From Thermoanaerobaculia bacterium (lineage in GTDB: Bacteria; Acidobacteriota; Thermoanaerobaculia; Multivoradales; JAHEKO01), in assembly GCA_947259195.1 (NCBI GenBank), contig CAMYLC010000092.1:1-59328 (forward strand): a stretch of 59,328 nucleotides of DNA, read 5' to 3'. The notes beneath the pieces were generated by a model. That model did no database searches and was not told the DNA's origin. It saw only the letters and a list, made by a program, of their open reading frames with translations. The number at the start of each line of letters is the position of its first letter. Position 1 is the stretch's first letter. This document shows positions 17,951 through 27,600 of this stretch, piece by piece. The position numbers and the translations under genes were made by a program.

Positions 17951-18652
17951 CTAGCCTTCAGCCGATAGCCACTCGACTCGCTTGGTGTTGAACCAGGCAT
18001 CGAGCAATCGCACTTCGCCGTCTCCCACCTGCCAGCTCTGGGCCTCGTGGAAGTGACCCAGCAGCAGGACATCGTGGCCTTGGGCGAGTCTTCTAACGGC
18101 ATGACGTGAGATGACCTCTCGTGGAATCCGGCTCTTGTGTTTGAAGTTAGTCTTGGAAAGCTGTCCTTCCGTTACGCGCACCAACCTCTGGGCCAGCCCA
18201 CCAGGCAGATGCAACATGAAGAAACGACTCGGAGCGCTCTTCGAAAGCCAGCGCCAGAACTGATAGAGGCGGTCTTCCTCGTTCAGTCCATCGCCATGGA
18301 TCGCCAGGTAGGACCGGTCCCCGACTTGGAACGAGACCTCGTCGGCGACGGTGTCGAACACCTCCGCGTACGGTCCTTCGGCGATGAAGAAGTCCCGATT
18401 GCCTTCGATGTAGTCGATTCTCCAACCCGCTCTTCGCAGGTCTGACAGGGCCGTGACGACCTGACGGATCTCTACTGTCTCGTAGGTGCGCTGACCGACC
18501 CAGACGTGGAAGAGATCTCCCATGAGGATCAGATGGCCCGGTTCTCCTCTCGCCAAGCCTTCGAGCTGCTCCACGAGGGGCCCTGCCGGACCGCCGGGAC
18601 CACCGATGTGAGCGTCGGCGACTATCGCTACGGGCAAATTCGGCGGCTCCAC
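17951..18652 (-). CDS. UDP-2,3-diacylglucosamine diphosphatase-like metallophosphoesterase
   Basis: This calcineurin-like phosphoesterase (233 residues) resembles LpxH/LpxI-type enzymes that hydrolyse UDP-2,3-diacylglucosamine to lipid X. Metal ligands lie in VADAHIGG, LMGDLFHVW, EGNRDFF, IHGDGLN and GHFHEA. The longer in-frame extension upstream merely reads mrp, so I choose the GTG at 18650-18652, which has a GGAG sequence 6 nt in front and lies just past the mrp stop. The neighbouring acyltransferase fits an envelope-lipid role. The exact substrate is inferred; it could also be a general UDP-sugar pyrophosphatase. Confidence 0.8.
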   Translation of the reverse strand: MEPPNLPVAIVADAHIGGPGGPAGPLVEQLEGLARGEPGHLILMGDLFHVWVGQRTYETVEIRQVVTALSDLRRAGWRIDYIEGNRDFFIAEGPYAEVFDTVADEVSFQVGDRSYLAIHGDGLNEEDRLYQFWRWLSKSAPSRFFMLHLPGGLAQRLVRVTEGQLSKTNFKHKSRIPREVISRHAVRRLAQGHDVLLLGHFHEAQSWQVGDGEVRLLDAWFNTKRVEWLSAEG

Positions 18653-18677
18653 CAGGGGCTCCAGACGGCTGCCTACT

Positions 18678-19754
18678 CTAGAAGATCGACAATTTGTGGG
18701 CTTGCCGCCTGCTGGCCTCGACCACGACTGCCTCGGCCACCGCCCTGAACGACTCCGCGTGAGGCCCTTCGGGCTGGGAGACGACGATCGGCCGGCCGGC
18801 GTCTCCACCTTCCACGATGGCCGGATCGAGAGGAATTCGGCCCAGGAACGTGCAACCCAGGAGTTCAGAGGTCCGCTCTCCCCCACCTCGCTTGAAGATA
18901 TCCGTCGCCTCGCCGCAATGCGGACAGACGAAAGTGGACATGTTCTCGATGATGCCGACGACCGGCACATTGACCTTCTGGAACATCGCCAGACCCTTGC
19001 GAGCATCGATCAGAGAGATGTCCTGCGGCGTGGTGACGATAACGGCGCCCGACAACGGCACTTTCTGGCTGATCGTCAGCTGAGCATCTCCAGTACCGGG
19101 AGGCAGATCGACAATCAAATAGTCCAGCGGTCCCCACTCGACGTCGGCCAGCAGCTGCTCGATGGCTCGCATGACCATCGGGCCGCGCCAGATCACAGGA
19201 GTGTCGTCGTCGAGGACGAAACCCAGAGACATCAGCCGGACACCGTACTTTTCGAAGGGAATCAGCCGTTCGCGCTCGACTAACGGTTGCTCATGAATCC
19301 CGAACATCATCGGCATAGAGGGCCCATAGATATCGGCATCCAAGAGCCCTACTCTGTAACCGGCCTGTGCCAATGCGATGGAGAGATTGGCTGCAACCGT
19401 CGACTTACCGACCCCGCCCTTGCCGCTGGCAACGGCGACCACATGTTGGACCTCCGGAATCAGATCCGGATCTTGGGCCACGGCATCCTGAGCGGTGGAG
19501 TGCGGTGTCGCCGATTCAAGGGACACGACCACCTCTTTTGCAACCTCGGCATTGCGCAGTATCGATTCCACCTCGTCGCGGACCTGGTCGGCCCGCTCCC
19601 GATGGTGCGTCGAGATCGCCAGATCAACCTCCACCCGGCCCGCGGACGCCTGCACCCGGTCGATAAACCCGAATGAAACGATGTCGCGACTCATGCCGGG
19701 GAAGGTGATGCCCTTCAAGAGTTCCCACACCCGATTCTCGATCTGCTTCGACAT
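18678..19754 (-). CDS. mrp: Mrp/ApbC iron-sulfur carrier P-loop ATPase
   Basis: Mrp (ApbC/NBP35 family) binds and delivers [4Fe-4S] clusters to apo-proteins. The 359-residue product has an N-terminal MIP18/DUF59 domain (LKGITFPGMSRDIVSFGFI), a deviant Walker A SGKGGVGKST at about 110-119, LLDADIYGPSMPMMFG, and the cluster-binding CPHC pair. I choose the ATG at 19754, preceded by an AAGGAG sequence, over an upstream in-frame start. It precedes the LpxH-like gene by 25 nt. Confidence 0.95.
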   Translation of the reverse strand: MSKQIENRVWELLKGITFPGMSRDIVSFGFIDRVQASAGRVEVDLAISTHHRERADQVRDEVESILRNAEVAKEVVVSLESATPHSTAQDAVAQDPDLIPEVQHVVAVASGKGGVGKSTVAANLSIALAQAGYRVGLLDADIYGPSMPMMFGIHEQPLVERERLIPFEKYGVRLMSLGFVLDDDTPVIWRGPMVMRAIEQLLADVEWGPLDYLIVDLPPGTGDAQLTISQKVPLSGAVIVTTPQDISLIDARKGLAMFQKVNVPVVGIIENMSTFVCPHCGEATDIFKRGGGERTSELLGCTFLGRIPLDPAIVEGGDAGRPIVVSQPEGPHAESFRAVAEAVVVEASRRQAHKLSIF

Positions 19755-19849
19755 TTGAGCTCCTTGAAAAGCTAAGCTTGTTACGTTGGATGTCCTGGTC
19801 GATTCTCGAGCCAAGGGCCCGCTTCGTGCCGCGCCCTGGGCCGGCCGGC

Positions 19850-20614
19850 TCAAGGCGTGATGCCAGCCAGGTCGGCGATAGCCTCACGAACCTGTTGTAT
19901 CAAAGCCTGTTTCCCCCGTACCCCGACGTCTTCGACTCTCAGCGGACGACCGTACCGAACGACGATTCTACCTGGCCGTACAACATAGCTTCCCCGCCGG
20001 CGGATCGCCATGCTACCGATCACCCCAACCGGAACGATGGGTAGGCCGCTCTTGAGCGCCAGGAGAAACCCACCACGCTCGAAAGGCTGGAGCTCACCAT
20101 CCAAGGAGCGGGTCCCCTCGGGAAAGACCAGCGTCGAGCTTCCTTCCTGCAAGCGGGAGACCGCCGAATCGAAGCTCTTCTTCGCCTTGCTCCGATTCTT
20201 GCGGTCAATACTGATGAAGCCTCCAGCCTTCATTGCCCACCCGAAGATCGGAATCCGGAACAGGCTCTGCTTGGCGAGCAAGCGGGTCTGCCCGGGTAGC
20301 GAAGCGATCAGCGCCGGGATGTCGAAGACGCTTTGGTGGTTCGACATGTAGATGCAGCGCTGATCCGAGGACAAAGGTACCGCGTAGTCCACGTCCAGGC
20401 GAACTCCACTGAAGTACAGGAGACCATGGCTCCACAGCTGCGCCATTTGAAACACCCAGTTGCCGCGTGGCGGAATCCAAGCACCCAGGAGGGAGAGCAC
20501 ACTGAACAGCAGGCTTCCCAGGATCAGGTAGGTGTTCCCAGAGACCGTGGCCAAACAGCATCTCACGGTGCCCCAAGGGAAGCCCTTTCCTTTCGATGTG
20601 TCGATCTCGGCCAT
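19850..20614 (-). CDS. plsC: 1-acyl-sn-glycerol-3-phosphate acyltransferase
   Basis: PlsC acylates lysophosphatidic acid to phosphatidic acid at the inner membrane. The 254-residue product has an N-terminal hydrophobic anchor (YLILGSLLFSVLSLLGAW), the catalytic NHQSVFD (HX4D box), FISIDRKNR and the glycerophosphate-binding FPEGTRS, and IVPVGVIGS near the end. The ATG at 20614 is chosen; upstream in-frame sequence runs through the oppositely oriented neighbour and looks non-coding. It is divergent from the small membrane protein at 20657. Confidence 0.9.
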   Translation of the reverse strand: MAEIDTSKGKGFPWGTVRCCLATVSGNTYLILGSLLFSVLSLLGAWIPPRGNWVFQMAQLWSHGLLYFSGVRLDVDYAVPLSSDQRCIYMSNHQSVFDIPALIASLPGQTRLLAKQSLFRIPIFGWAMKAGGFISIDRKNRSKAKKSFDSAVSRLQEGSSTLVFPEGTRSLDGELQPFERGGFLLALKSGLPIVPVGVIGSMAIRRRGSYVVRPGRIVVRYGRPLRVEDVGVRGKQALIQQVREAIADLAGITP

Positions 20615-20618
20615 GAAC

Positions 20619-20647
20619 TTAGGGCTGGACGCCCCCCTTGCTACAAT
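20619..20647 (+). promoter_or_regulatory. Promoter for the mla block, close to the first start codon
   Basis: TTAGGG (20619-20624), a 17-nt spacer and TACAAT (20642-20647) lie in the 42-nt gap between plsC and the divergent membrane gene. The -10 box ends 9 nt before the ATG at 20657, and no Shine-Dalgarno sequence is present, so a leaderless transcript is likely. Confidence 0.45.
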
Positions 20648-20656
20648 CCGCTCCTG

Positions 20657-21061
20657 ATGCTTGGCCCTACCTACTTCGCATGGCGATTCCGCTGCCTCCA
20701 GTGGTTGCGAGCGAGCTTGTTCGGCGCTGCGGCACTCAGCCTTCTTCTGAGCGCTGCGCTGGTCTTGCGACCTCGAGCAATGATCCGGCTGCTCGGTGTC
20801 GGCTCGCCAGAGGACCCATTCTACCTCTGGCTGTCTGCCGCGCTTCTCGCCTGTCTCGGAATCCTCTATCTTCTTGCCAGCGGTGATGTACGCCGCTTCA
20901 GCCCGATCATCGCCGTGGCCATCGGGGCCCAACTCACCCTGGCCCTGACCTTCTTCGCGGCTGCTCAGGGACCAGGGACCGAGAACCTGATCCGCCTCGC
21001 TGGAGCCGAGCTCCTGATCGGTCTGGGTCTTCTCGCCTTCTGGTGGCCGGTTCGATCATGA
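20657..21061 (+). CDS. Small four-helix membrane protein, unknown function
   Basis: The 134-residue product is very hydrophobic with about four predicted membrane helices (LFGAAALSLLLSAALVL, LWLSAALLACLGILYLL, FSPIIAVAIGAQLTLALTFF and LLIGLGLLAFWW). I recognise no catalytic motif. Its stop codon overlaps the mlaE start as ATGA, so it is translationally coupled to the Mla system and may be an accessory membrane protein of it. That role is inference from position. Confidence 0.7.
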   Translation: MLGPTYFAWRFRCLQWLRASLFGAAALSLLLSAALVLRPRAMIRLLGVGSPEDPFYLWLSAALLACLGILYLLASGDVRRFSPIIAVAIGAQLTLALTFFAAAQGPGTENLIRLAGAELLIGLGLLAFWWPVRS

Positions 21062-21822
21062 AGTCACGTTGGCCGTTGGCTCATGCCCTCGAAGAAGCCG
21101 GCCGCATGGCCAGCCTGGGAGTGCAGGCTATCGGGGAGATGCTGACGCGCCCCTTCGAAGGTCGCCTCTGGATCCGCGAAATGGAGCAGATCGGGGTCCG
21201 ATCTCTCGGGGTGGCAGCCATCGCCACCATCTTCACCGGCATGGTGCTGGCCCTCCAGACGGCCTATAGCCTGCCAGGCCTTGGGGTCAAGTACTACATC
21301 GGCACCGTCGTTTCGAAGTCCATCATTCGAGAGCTCGGCCCCGTCCTGATCGCGCTGGTCGTCGGCGGCAGGATCGCCGCGGGGATGACCGCCGAACTGG
21401 GAACGATGAAGGTGACCGAGCAGATCGACGCCTTGCGCGCCATGGCGGCCAACCCCGTCAAGAAGCTGGTGGTTCCGAAGCTGATCGCTGCCCTGGTGAT
21501 GCTGCCGCTGCTGACCATCATCGGAGACCTCCTGGGAGTCCTCGGCGGCATGATTATCGGCGTCTATCAGCTCGGTCTGACGCCCGGCTTCTACATCAAC
21601 GATGTGCTCACGGATCTGACGCTGGAGGACATCTTCAGCGGCATCGGCAAGTCCTTCTTCTTCGCCTTCTGGATCACGATCGTCGGCTGTTACAATGGCC
21701 TGACCGCGCGAGGTGGTGCCGACGGTGTCGGTAGAGCGACGACGAATACAGTCGTGGTTTCCGCGATTCTGGTCCTGGTGACCGATTTCTTTCTGACCAA
21801 GCTCTTCCACGTCCTGGCCTGA
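21058..21822 (+). CDS. mlaE: MlaE-type ABC transporter permease
   Basis: This is the inner-membrane permease of a phospholipid transport system that keeps outer-membrane lipid asymmetry. The 254-residue product is of family length. It shows the N-terminal amphipathic segment, [20 protein letters not shown] helices, the conserved [35 protein letters not shown] coupling region (residues about 93-128) and a further three helices. I choose the ATG at 21058 that overlaps the previous stop; a start 15 nt upstream is also possible. It is followed by mlaF and mlaD in the usual order. Confidence 0.93.
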   Translation: MKSRWPLAHALEEAGRMASLGVQAIGEMLTRPFEGRLWIREMEQIGVRSLGVAAIATIFTGMVLALQTAYSLPGLGVKYYIGTVVSKSIIRELGPVLIALVVGGRIAAGMTAELGTMKVTEQIDALRAMAANPVKKLVVPKLIAALVMLPLLTIIGDLLGVLGGMIIGVYQLGLTPGFYINDVLTDLTLEDIFSGIGKSFFFAFWITIVGCYNGLTARGGADGVGRATTNTVVVSAILVLVTDFFLTKLFHVLA

Positions 21823-21844
21823 TTGCGGAGCCGGAAACACGTTC

Positions 21845-22600
21845 ATGGCGACACCGATCTTCAGCGTGCGGGGCCTGGTCAAGGACTACGACGACAAGAC
21901 AGTCCTACGGGGCTTGGACTTCGACGTCCAACGCGGAGAATCGCTGGTGATTCTCGGCCGATCCGGCTCCGGCAAAAGTGTGATGCTGCGGCAACTGAAT
22001 GGACTGGAAAAGCCCGACGCCGGAACCGTAGCCTTCGATGGAACCGAGATCTCCTCGATGCGCGAGAAAGAACTGTACCCGATTCGCCAACGGATCGGCA
22101 TGCTCTTCCAGGGTGGCGCGCTATTCGATTCGATGACCGTCGAGGAGAACGTTTCGTTCCCTCTGCGAGAGCACCTGGAGATGGACGAAGAGGAGATTCA
22201 CGAACGAGTGCGCTTGAAGCTCTCCCTGGTCGGATTGAAAGGAGTCGAGGCGCTCATGCCCTCGGAGCTCTCCGGCGGCATGAAGAAGAGGGTGGCACTC
22301 GCCCGCTCGCTGGCGATGGATCCGGAGGTCGTCCTCTTCGACGAGCCCTCCACCGGATTGGATCCTATGACGTCGGCCCTCATCGCGCATCTGATTCGAC
22401 GGTCGCAAGCCAGCCTCGCCACCACTTCCGTCGTTGTCACGCACGACATTGCTCTGGCCCGACACGTTGGCGACCGGGTAGCTTTTCTGTGCGAGGGTAC
22501 TTTCAGCTTCCTGGGCACCTGGGAGGAAGCGAACCGAACTGCGGACCGGGTATTTGGCGATTTCCTGGCCGGGCGCATGGGAGATGAAGATGCAGCGTGA
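21845..22600 (+). CDS. mlaF: MlaF-type ABC transporter ATP-binding protein
   Basis: This is the ATPase of the Mla lipid transporter. The 251-residue product has Walker [10 protein letters not shown], a Q-loop [14 protein letters not shown] typical of MlaF, the signature [14 protein letters not shown], Walker [14 protein letters not shown] and the switch His in VVTHDIALA. It starts 22 nt after mlaE, and its end overlaps the mlaD start, which indicates tight coupling. Confidence 0.95.
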   Translation: MATPIFSVRGLVKDYDDKTVLRGLDFDVQRGESLVILGRSGSGKSVMLRQLNGLEKPDAGTVAFDGTEISSMREKELYPIRQRIGMLFQGGALFDSMTVEENVSFPLREHLEMDEEEIHERVRLKLSLVGLKGVEALMPSELSGGMKKRVALARSLAMDPEVVLFDEPSTGLDPMTSALIAHLIRRSQASLATTSVVVTHDIALARHVGDRVAFLCEGTFSFLGTWEEANRTADRVFGDFLAGRMGDEDAA

Positions 22601-23741
22601 GGCCAAGGTCGGCCTGCTGGTCGTGGCGGCGTTCTTCATCCTGGGAGTCGCTGTCTTCCTAATCAGCGAGAGACGCAATTTCTTTGCGCTCAAGAATCGC
22701 TACTACATTCAATTCGAGACCGTTCTCGGCCTCGCCCCGGGTAGCCCGGCACAGCTCAACGGCGTGACCGTCGGCAGCATCGAGAAAGTAGTCCTTCCCG
22801 AAAGCGTCGACGAGCAGCTACTGACCGTATGGATCAACGTCGACCGGCGCTACGGCGAACGGGTGCGTGAGGACTCGACGGCAAGGATCAAGACGCTGGG
22901 CCTGCTGGGCGACAAGTTCATCGAAATCTCCTCGGGGTCCGCAGAATCACCGCTGATTCCCTCAGGTGGGTACATTCCGGCGGCGGCGCCAACCGATGTC
23001 GAAAAACTCCTCGCCACGGGTGGCGACGCGGTGCAGAACACCGTGGCCATCTCCTACTCGCTGCGCAACATCCTGGCCCGCATGGAGGCTGGCGAGGGTC
23101 TCCTGGGCGAGCTTCTCACCGACTCCGAGGCAGGCCGAACCGCGAAGCAGGGCCTGGTGGCCATCATGGAGGCCGTCCGAGCAATCACACTGCAGATCCA
23201 CAGCGGTCAAGGCACCGTGGGGCAGCTGATCATGGACGACGACCTGGCCGTTCGGCTGACGGCTTCCGTCGACCGGTTCAACACTGTGCTGACGAGCCTC
23301 GAGGGGGGCGAAGGACTGGTCGCAGACCTGCTGCAAAACCCAGAGACCCGGGACCGGGTCCAGACCCTCCTGGCCAATCTGGACAAGACTTCGGAGTCGC
23401 TGTCTGTCGCGGCCGAACAGCTGGGTTCGGGCAAGGGACTCCTGCCAGCGATGTTGAGTGACGAGGAAATGGCGGGCCAGATCCTCGGAGACCTACAGCA
23501 GATGCTCGAGAATCTGAATCTTGTGTCTGAAAAACTGGCGTCGGGTGATGGCACGCTCGGGCGGTTGATCGAGGACCCAGAGATCTACGACGCGCTAAAC
23601 GACATCGTTGTCGGGATAGATCAGTCGAAGATGCTGCGGTGGTTGGTACGCAATCGTCAAAAGGCGGGCATCAAGGTACGCTACGATGACGCAACGGACC
23701 AGCTCGAAGTAGAGCCCTACGATCCAGGCGACGTCAAATAA
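22584..23741 (+). CDS. mlaD: MlaD-type MCE domain lipid-binding protein
   Basis: This is the periplasmic MCE-domain subunit, anchored by one N-terminal helix ([20 protein letters not shown]). The MCE domain follows ([30 protein letters not shown]), then a long helical tail with repeated GxGxLG(Q/R)L motifs (GLLGELL, GTVGQLI, GTLGRLI). At 385 residues it is much longer than E. coli MlaD (183) and resembles the tailed MCE proteins of Acidobacteria and Myxobacteria. The ATG at 22584 overlaps mlaF; an ATG at 22590 is equally possible. No mlaB or mlaC follows. Confidence 0.9.
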   Translation: MKMQREAKVGLLVVAAFFILGVAVFLISERRNFFALKNRYYIQFETVLGLAPGSPAQLNGVTVGSIEKVVLPESVDEQLLTVWINVDRRYGERVREDSTARIKTLGLLGDKFIEISSGSAESPLIPSGGYIPAAAPTDVEKLLATGGDAVQNTVAISYSLRNILARMEAGEGLLGELLTDSEAGRTAKQGLVAIMEAVRAITLQIHSGQGTVGQLIMDDDLAVRLTASVDRFNTVLTSLEGGEGLVADLLQNPETRDRVQTLLANLDKTSESLSVAAEQLGSGKGLLPAMLSDEEMAGQILGDLQQMLENLNLVSEKLASGDGTLGRLIEDPEIYDALNDIVVGIDQSKMLRWLVRNRQKAGIKVRYDDATDQLEVEPYDPGDVK

Positions 23742-23755
23742 CGGAATCGACCGAT

Positions 23756-24712
23756 ATGACACAACACAACTTGATCACAGGGGGTGCCGGGTTCATCGGC
23801 AGCCACCTGACCCAACGCCTTCTAGAGCGCGGCGACCAGATCACGGTCCTCGACGACTTCAACGACTTCTACGACCCGGAGCGAAAACGCTTCAACGTAG
23901 CGCCCTTCCTGGAGAATCCCGCATACAGGTTGATCGAGAGCGACATTCGGGACGCAACGCTGGTCGATGAGTTGTTTCGCGACAGTGACTTCGACGCAGT
24001 TGTGCATCTGGCCGCGCGAGCCGGAGTGAGACCCAGCCTCCAGGAACCGATTCTCTACGAGGATACGAACTGCATCGGGACCCTCCGGCTGCTCGAGGCG
24101 GCTCGTGCGCATGGTCCGGAGACCTTCATTTTCGGTTCTTCGTCGTCGGTCTACGGCATCAACAAGAAGGTGCCCTTCGCCGAGACAGACGAGGTCAATC
24201 AGCCGATCAGCCCCTACGCCACCACCAAGAGAGCTGGCGAGCTGCTCTGCTTCAACTATGCCCATCTCTATGGTCTGCGTACGGCCTGTTTGCGTTTCTT
24301 CACCGTCTATGGGCCCGCCCAGAGACCCGAGATGGCGATCCACAAGTTCACCGATCTGCTGGCCCGCGGGGAGACGATCCCACTCTTTGGAGACGGCGCC
24401 AGTCAGCGAGACTACACGTTTGTCGACGACATCATCGACGGCGTCGTGGCCACCCTGGACCTGGCACCACCCTTCGAGATCCTGAATCTCGGTGGCGCCG
24501 AGACCACGGCTCTCAGCGATCTCGTGCAGTGGCTGGCCGATGAGCTTGGCGTCGAGCCGAATATCGAGTATCTTCCCGATCAGCCGGGAGATGTCCCCAT
24601 AACCTACGCAGACGTCAGCAAGGCCAATGCCCTGGTCGGCTACTCACCCAAAGTCCCCATCCGAGAGGGTTTGAAGCGGTTCGTCGAATGGTATCGGGAC
24701 AGCCAGACTTGA
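23756..24712 (+). CDS. NAD-dependent epimerase, UDP-glucuronate 4-epimerase-like
   Basis: This short-chain extended dehydrogenase (318 residues) has the nucleotide-binding TGGAGFIGSHL, HLAARAGVRPS, SSSSVYG and the catalytic YxxxK in YATTKRAGE. VRPSLQEP, RFFTVYGPAQRPEMAI and FGDGASQRDYTFVDDI match UDP-glucuronate 4-epimerases, which make UDP-galacturonate. It lies 14 nt after mlaD and 65 nt before a UDP-glucose dehydrogenase that would supply UDP-glucuronate. It could alternatively act on another UDP-hexose. Confidence 0.85.
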   Translation: MTQHNLITGGAGFIGSHLTQRLLERGDQITVLDDFNDFYDPERKRFNVAPFLENPAYRLIESDIRDATLVDELFRDSDFDAVVHLAARAGVRPSLQEPILYEDTNCIGTLRLLEAARAHGPETFIFGSSSSVYGINKKVPFAETDEVNQPISPYATTKRAGELLCFNYAHLYGLRTACLRFFTVYGPAQRPEMAIHKFTDLLARGETIPLFGDGASQRDYTFVDDIIDGVVATLDLAPPFEILNLGGAETTALSDLVQWLADELGVEPNIEYLPDQPGDVPITYADVSKANALVGYSPKVPIREGLKRFVEWYRDSQT

Positions 24713-24777
24713 GCCCGGAAACTCCGCGCACCTTCGACTGCAGCCCCTCGCCACACTGACAATCGGGAGCGGAAAGC

Positions 24778-26112
24778 ATGAATATTTGTGTAGTAGGAAG
24801 CGGATACGTCGGTCTCGTCACCGGCGCCTGCCTGGCCGATTTCGGCATGAACGTGGTCGGCGTCGACAAAGACGTCGACAAAGTCGAGGCGTTGCAGCGC
24901 TGCGAGATCCCGATCTACGAGCCCGGACTCGCCACGGTTGTCCGTACCAACATGGACGAGGGGCGCCTTCGCTTCGGAACCGAGCTGGGACCGGCCATCG
25001 AACAAGCGCAGGCCATCTTCATCGCCGTCGGAACCCCTTCCCGACCCGACGGTTCCGCTGATCTGAGCTTTGTCGAACAAGTCGCCAAGTCCATCGGTGA
25101 GCACCTCAATGGATTCAAGATCGTCATCACCAAGAGCACGGTGCCGATCGGTACAGGCCAGAAGATCGACAAGATCATCCGAGAGGTCCAGACCGGTCAG
25201 CACGAGTTTGCCGTCGTCAGCAATCCCGAGTTCCTGCGAGAGGGCTCCGCCATCGGCGACTTCCGAAACCCCGACCGGGTGGTCATCGGCAGTGTCGATC
25301 AGCGCGCCATCGACATGATGCTGGACATTTACTCACCTCTGCGGGTCGCGGATGTGCCGTTCGTTATCACCAACGTGGAGAGCGCAGAGCTGATCAAGTA
25401 CGCCTCCAACGGCTTCCTGGCGACCAAGGTCTCCTTCATCAACGAGGTGGCACATCTGTGCGAGAGGCTCGGTGCCGATGTCGAAACCGTGGCCCGAGGA
25501 ATGGGACTCGACACGAGGATCGGCCCCCAGTTCTTGCATCCTGGGCCGGGCTTCGGCGGCTCGTGCTTCCCCAAGGACTCTCGCGCTGTTGTCCAGATCG
25601 CCCTCGAGCACGGCCTGCATTTCCAAATCATGGAATCGGTCGTGGCGGTGAATCAGGCAACCAAGGAGCGCATGGTCGAGAAGATCTCACAGGCCTTCGA
25701 CGGTGGGCTCAAAGGCAAGACGGTCGCTGTTCTGGGCCTGTCGTTCAAGCCCGATACCGATGACATCCGAGAGTCGCCGGCGATCGAGATCGTCAAGGGT
25801 CTACTGGACGCCGGAGCCTCGGTGCGAGCCTTCGACCCGGCGGCCATGGAGGCCTTTCGGGAAGACTGGCCGCAAGTCGAATACTGCGACAACTCCTACG
25901 ACGCAGCTGCGGGCGCGGACGGTATCGTGATCGCGACCGAATGGAATCAGTTCAAGGCGTTGGAGCTCAGACGCCTGAAGGAGCTTCTCAAGCGGCCTCT
26001 GATCGTCGACCTTAGGAACCTCTACGAACCAGCAAAGATACGGGCCGCCGGCTTCGACTACTTTTCGGTCGGACGGGTGGGGGCCCAGCAGGAGCAAAGA
26101 CAAGAGGCATGA
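24778..26112 (+). CDS. ugd: UDP-glucose 6-dehydrogenase
   Basis: Ugd oxidises UDP-glucose to UDP-glucuronate in two NAD-dependent steps. The 444-residue product has the N-terminal [39 protein letters not shown], and the catalytic Cys in [10 protein letters not shown], with the [16 protein letters not shown] hinge before the C-terminal domain. Its stop overlaps the next gene by 4 nt (ATGA). It is the central step of a three-gene UDP-sugar set. Confidence 0.96.
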   Translation: MNICVVGSGYVGLVTGACLADFGMNVVGVDKDVDKVEALQRCEIPIYEPGLATVVRTNMDEGRLRFGTELGPAIEQAQAIFIAVGTPSRPDGSADLSFVEQVAKSIGEHLNGFKIVITKSTVPIGTGQKIDKIIREVQTGQHEFAVVSNPEFLREGSAIGDFRNPDRVVIGSVDQRAIDMMLDIYSPLRVADVPFVITNVESAELIKYASNGFLATKVSFINEVAHLCERLGADVETVARGMGLDTRIGPQFLHPGPGFGGSCFPKDSRAVVQIALEHGLHFQIMESVVAVNQATKERMVEKISQAFDGGLKGKTVAVLGLSFKPDTDDIRESPAIEIVKGLLDAGASVRAFDPAAMEAFREDWPQVEYCDNSYDAAAGADGIVIATEWNQFKALELRRLKELLKRPLIVDLRNLYEPAKIRAAGFDYFSVGRVGAQQEQRQEA

Positions 26113-27053
26113 CTACTTCTCTGGTAACTGGCGGGGCGGGATTCCTGGGCTCACACCTGTGCGAGAGGCTCCTGCAGGAGGGACACAAGGTGGTCTGTGT
26201 CGACAACCTCCTGACGGGAAAGCTCGAGAACATCCAGCCGTTGCTCGATCGTGACGACTTCCAATTCATCGAGCACGACGTCACCCGGCCGTTCGAGGTC
26301 AACGTGCCTCTCGACAACGTGCTGCACTTCGCTTCCCCAGCCAGCCCGATGGACTACCTGGAGTTGCCGATTCAGACTCTCAAGGTCGGCTCTCTCGGAA
26401 CCCATAATACCGTCGGCCTGGCCAAGGCGAAGGAAGCCCGCTACCTGTTGGCTTCGACATCCGAAGTCTATGGCGATCCGCTGGTCCATCCACAGCCGGA
26501 GACCTACTGGGGCAACGTGAATCCGGTCGGCCCTCGGGGCGTCTACGACGAAGCCAAGCGCTTCGCCGAGGCCATGGTGATGGCCTACCACAGGTTCCAC
26601 GGCCTCGAGACCCGCATCGTGCGGATCTTCAACACATACGGGCCTCGGATGCGCCCTAAGGACGGCCGGGTCGTCCCTGCTTTCATCCAGCAGGCATTGC
26701 TCGGAGAACCGTTGACGGTCTTCGGTGACGGCTCGCAGACGCGCTCCTTTTGCTACGTCAACGACCTGGTCGAGGGGATATGGCGCCTGCTCAACAGCGA
26801 CACTTCGGACCCGGTCAACATCGGGAATCCCCACGAGATGACGATCCTGGAGTTCGGCCAACGCATCATCGAGGCCACCAATAGCAAGAGCGAGATCTCG
26901 TTCGTGGAGCTACCTGTCGACGACCCGAAGACTCGTCAACCCGACATAACACGGGCGAGGGAAATTCTCGACTGGTCACCACAAGTCGAGCTGCAGGACG
27001 GCCTCGGCACGACCATCGACTACTTCCGATCGCTGCTGGAAGGCAGCAACTAG
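26109..27053 (+). CDS. uxs: UDP-glucuronate decarboxylase (UDP-xylose synthase)
   Basis: This enzyme converts UDP-glucuronate to UDP-xylose with bound NAD. The 314-residue product shows [45 protein letters not shown] and [12 protein letters not shown] (the YxxxK catalytic pair), together with [23 protein letters not shown] (positions about 174-196), which is characteristic of UXS. It is coupled to ugd by a 4-nt overlap, so both branches of UDP-glucuronate use are encoded side by side. Confidence 0.94.
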   Translation: MTTSLVTGGAGFLGSHLCERLLQEGHKVVCVDNLLTGKLENIQPLLDRDDFQFIEHDVTRPFEVNVPLDNVLHFASPASPMDYLELPIQTLKVGSLGTHNTVGLAKAKEARYLLASTSEVYGDPLVHPQPETYWGNVNPVGPRGVYDEAKRFAEAMVMAYHRFHGLETRIVRIFNTYGPRMRPKDGRVVPAFIQQALLGEPLTVFGDGSQTRSFCYVNDLVEGIWRLLNSDTSDPVNIGNPHEMTILEFGQRIIEATNSKSEISFVELPVDDPKTRQPDITRAREILDWSPQVELQDGLGTTIDYFRSLLEGSN

Positions 27054-27062
27054 GAGCTCGGA

Positions 27063-27329
27063 ATGGAGGATCTGGTCAAGAAGCTGCAGTTCGCGCTCGA
27101 CAAGTACCCACAGCAGGTCGAGCTGGTTGAAGTCGCCGACTTGCTGCTCGACAGCGCCCGACAGAACGACAAGCGGCCGGCCTTCGTGAAGCTGGCGATG
27201 GCCGATGAGCTGGTCAAGGGCCTGCGCGGCCAGCGTCAGCAGAAAGACGTGCTCCTTCTGGTCCGCATCCCGGGCGAGGTGCTCGAGCGCTCAGAGAGCC
27301 GAATCGTGCTTCCGGGAGAGGTGGAATGA
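27063..27329 (+). CDS. Small hypothetical protein
   Basis: I do not recognise this 88-residue protein. It is predicted to be mostly helical and charged, with no signal peptide, membrane segment or cysteines. It starts 9 nt after the UDP-xylose synthase stop and overlaps the next gene by 4 nt, so it is likely a real member of this transcript. Confidence 0.6.
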   Translation: MEDLVKKLQFALDKYPQQVELVEVADLLLDSARQNDKRPAFVKLAMADELVKGLRGQRQQKDVLLLVRIPGEVLERSESRIVLPGEVE

Positions 27330-27595
27330 CCGAAGATACCGAGCCCACCCAGATCCTCTGCGCCCGCTGTGGTGAGACCGCTTCAGGAGTGGTAAACCCG
27401 CCGTATCCCGGGGAATTGCGCGGAGAGCTGCAGTCTCGTGTTTGCCAGAATTGCTGGGCGGAATGGCTGAAGCTCGAAGTCATGGTCATCAACGAGCTGC
27501 AGCTGAACTTCATGGAGCCCAGATCGTTGGAGATCCTGGTCGGCCACATGCGCGAGTTCCTCTGTTTGGACGCGCCAGCCGAATCCGACGAGTGA
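27326..27595 (+). CDS. YggX-like Fe(2+)-trafficking family protein with a zinc-ribbon-like CxxC
   Basis: The 89-residue product resembles the iron-trafficking/oxidative damage protection family YggX: PPYPGELRGELQSRVCQNCWAEWLKLEVMVINELQLNF (about residues 24-61) aligns with the YPGELG...AWAQW...MLINE pattern. It differs by having two CxxC pairs (CARC near residue 12 and CQNC near residue 40), which could bind zinc or iron. A role in protecting or loading iron-sulfur proteins is inferred from the family. It is coupled to the preceding gene by a 4-nt overlap. Confidence 0.7.
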   Translation: MTEDTEPTQILCARCGETASGVVNPPYPGELRGELQSRVCQNCWAEWLKLEVMVINELQLNFMEPRSLEILVGHMREFLCLDAPAESDE

Positions 27596-27600
27596 CTCGG

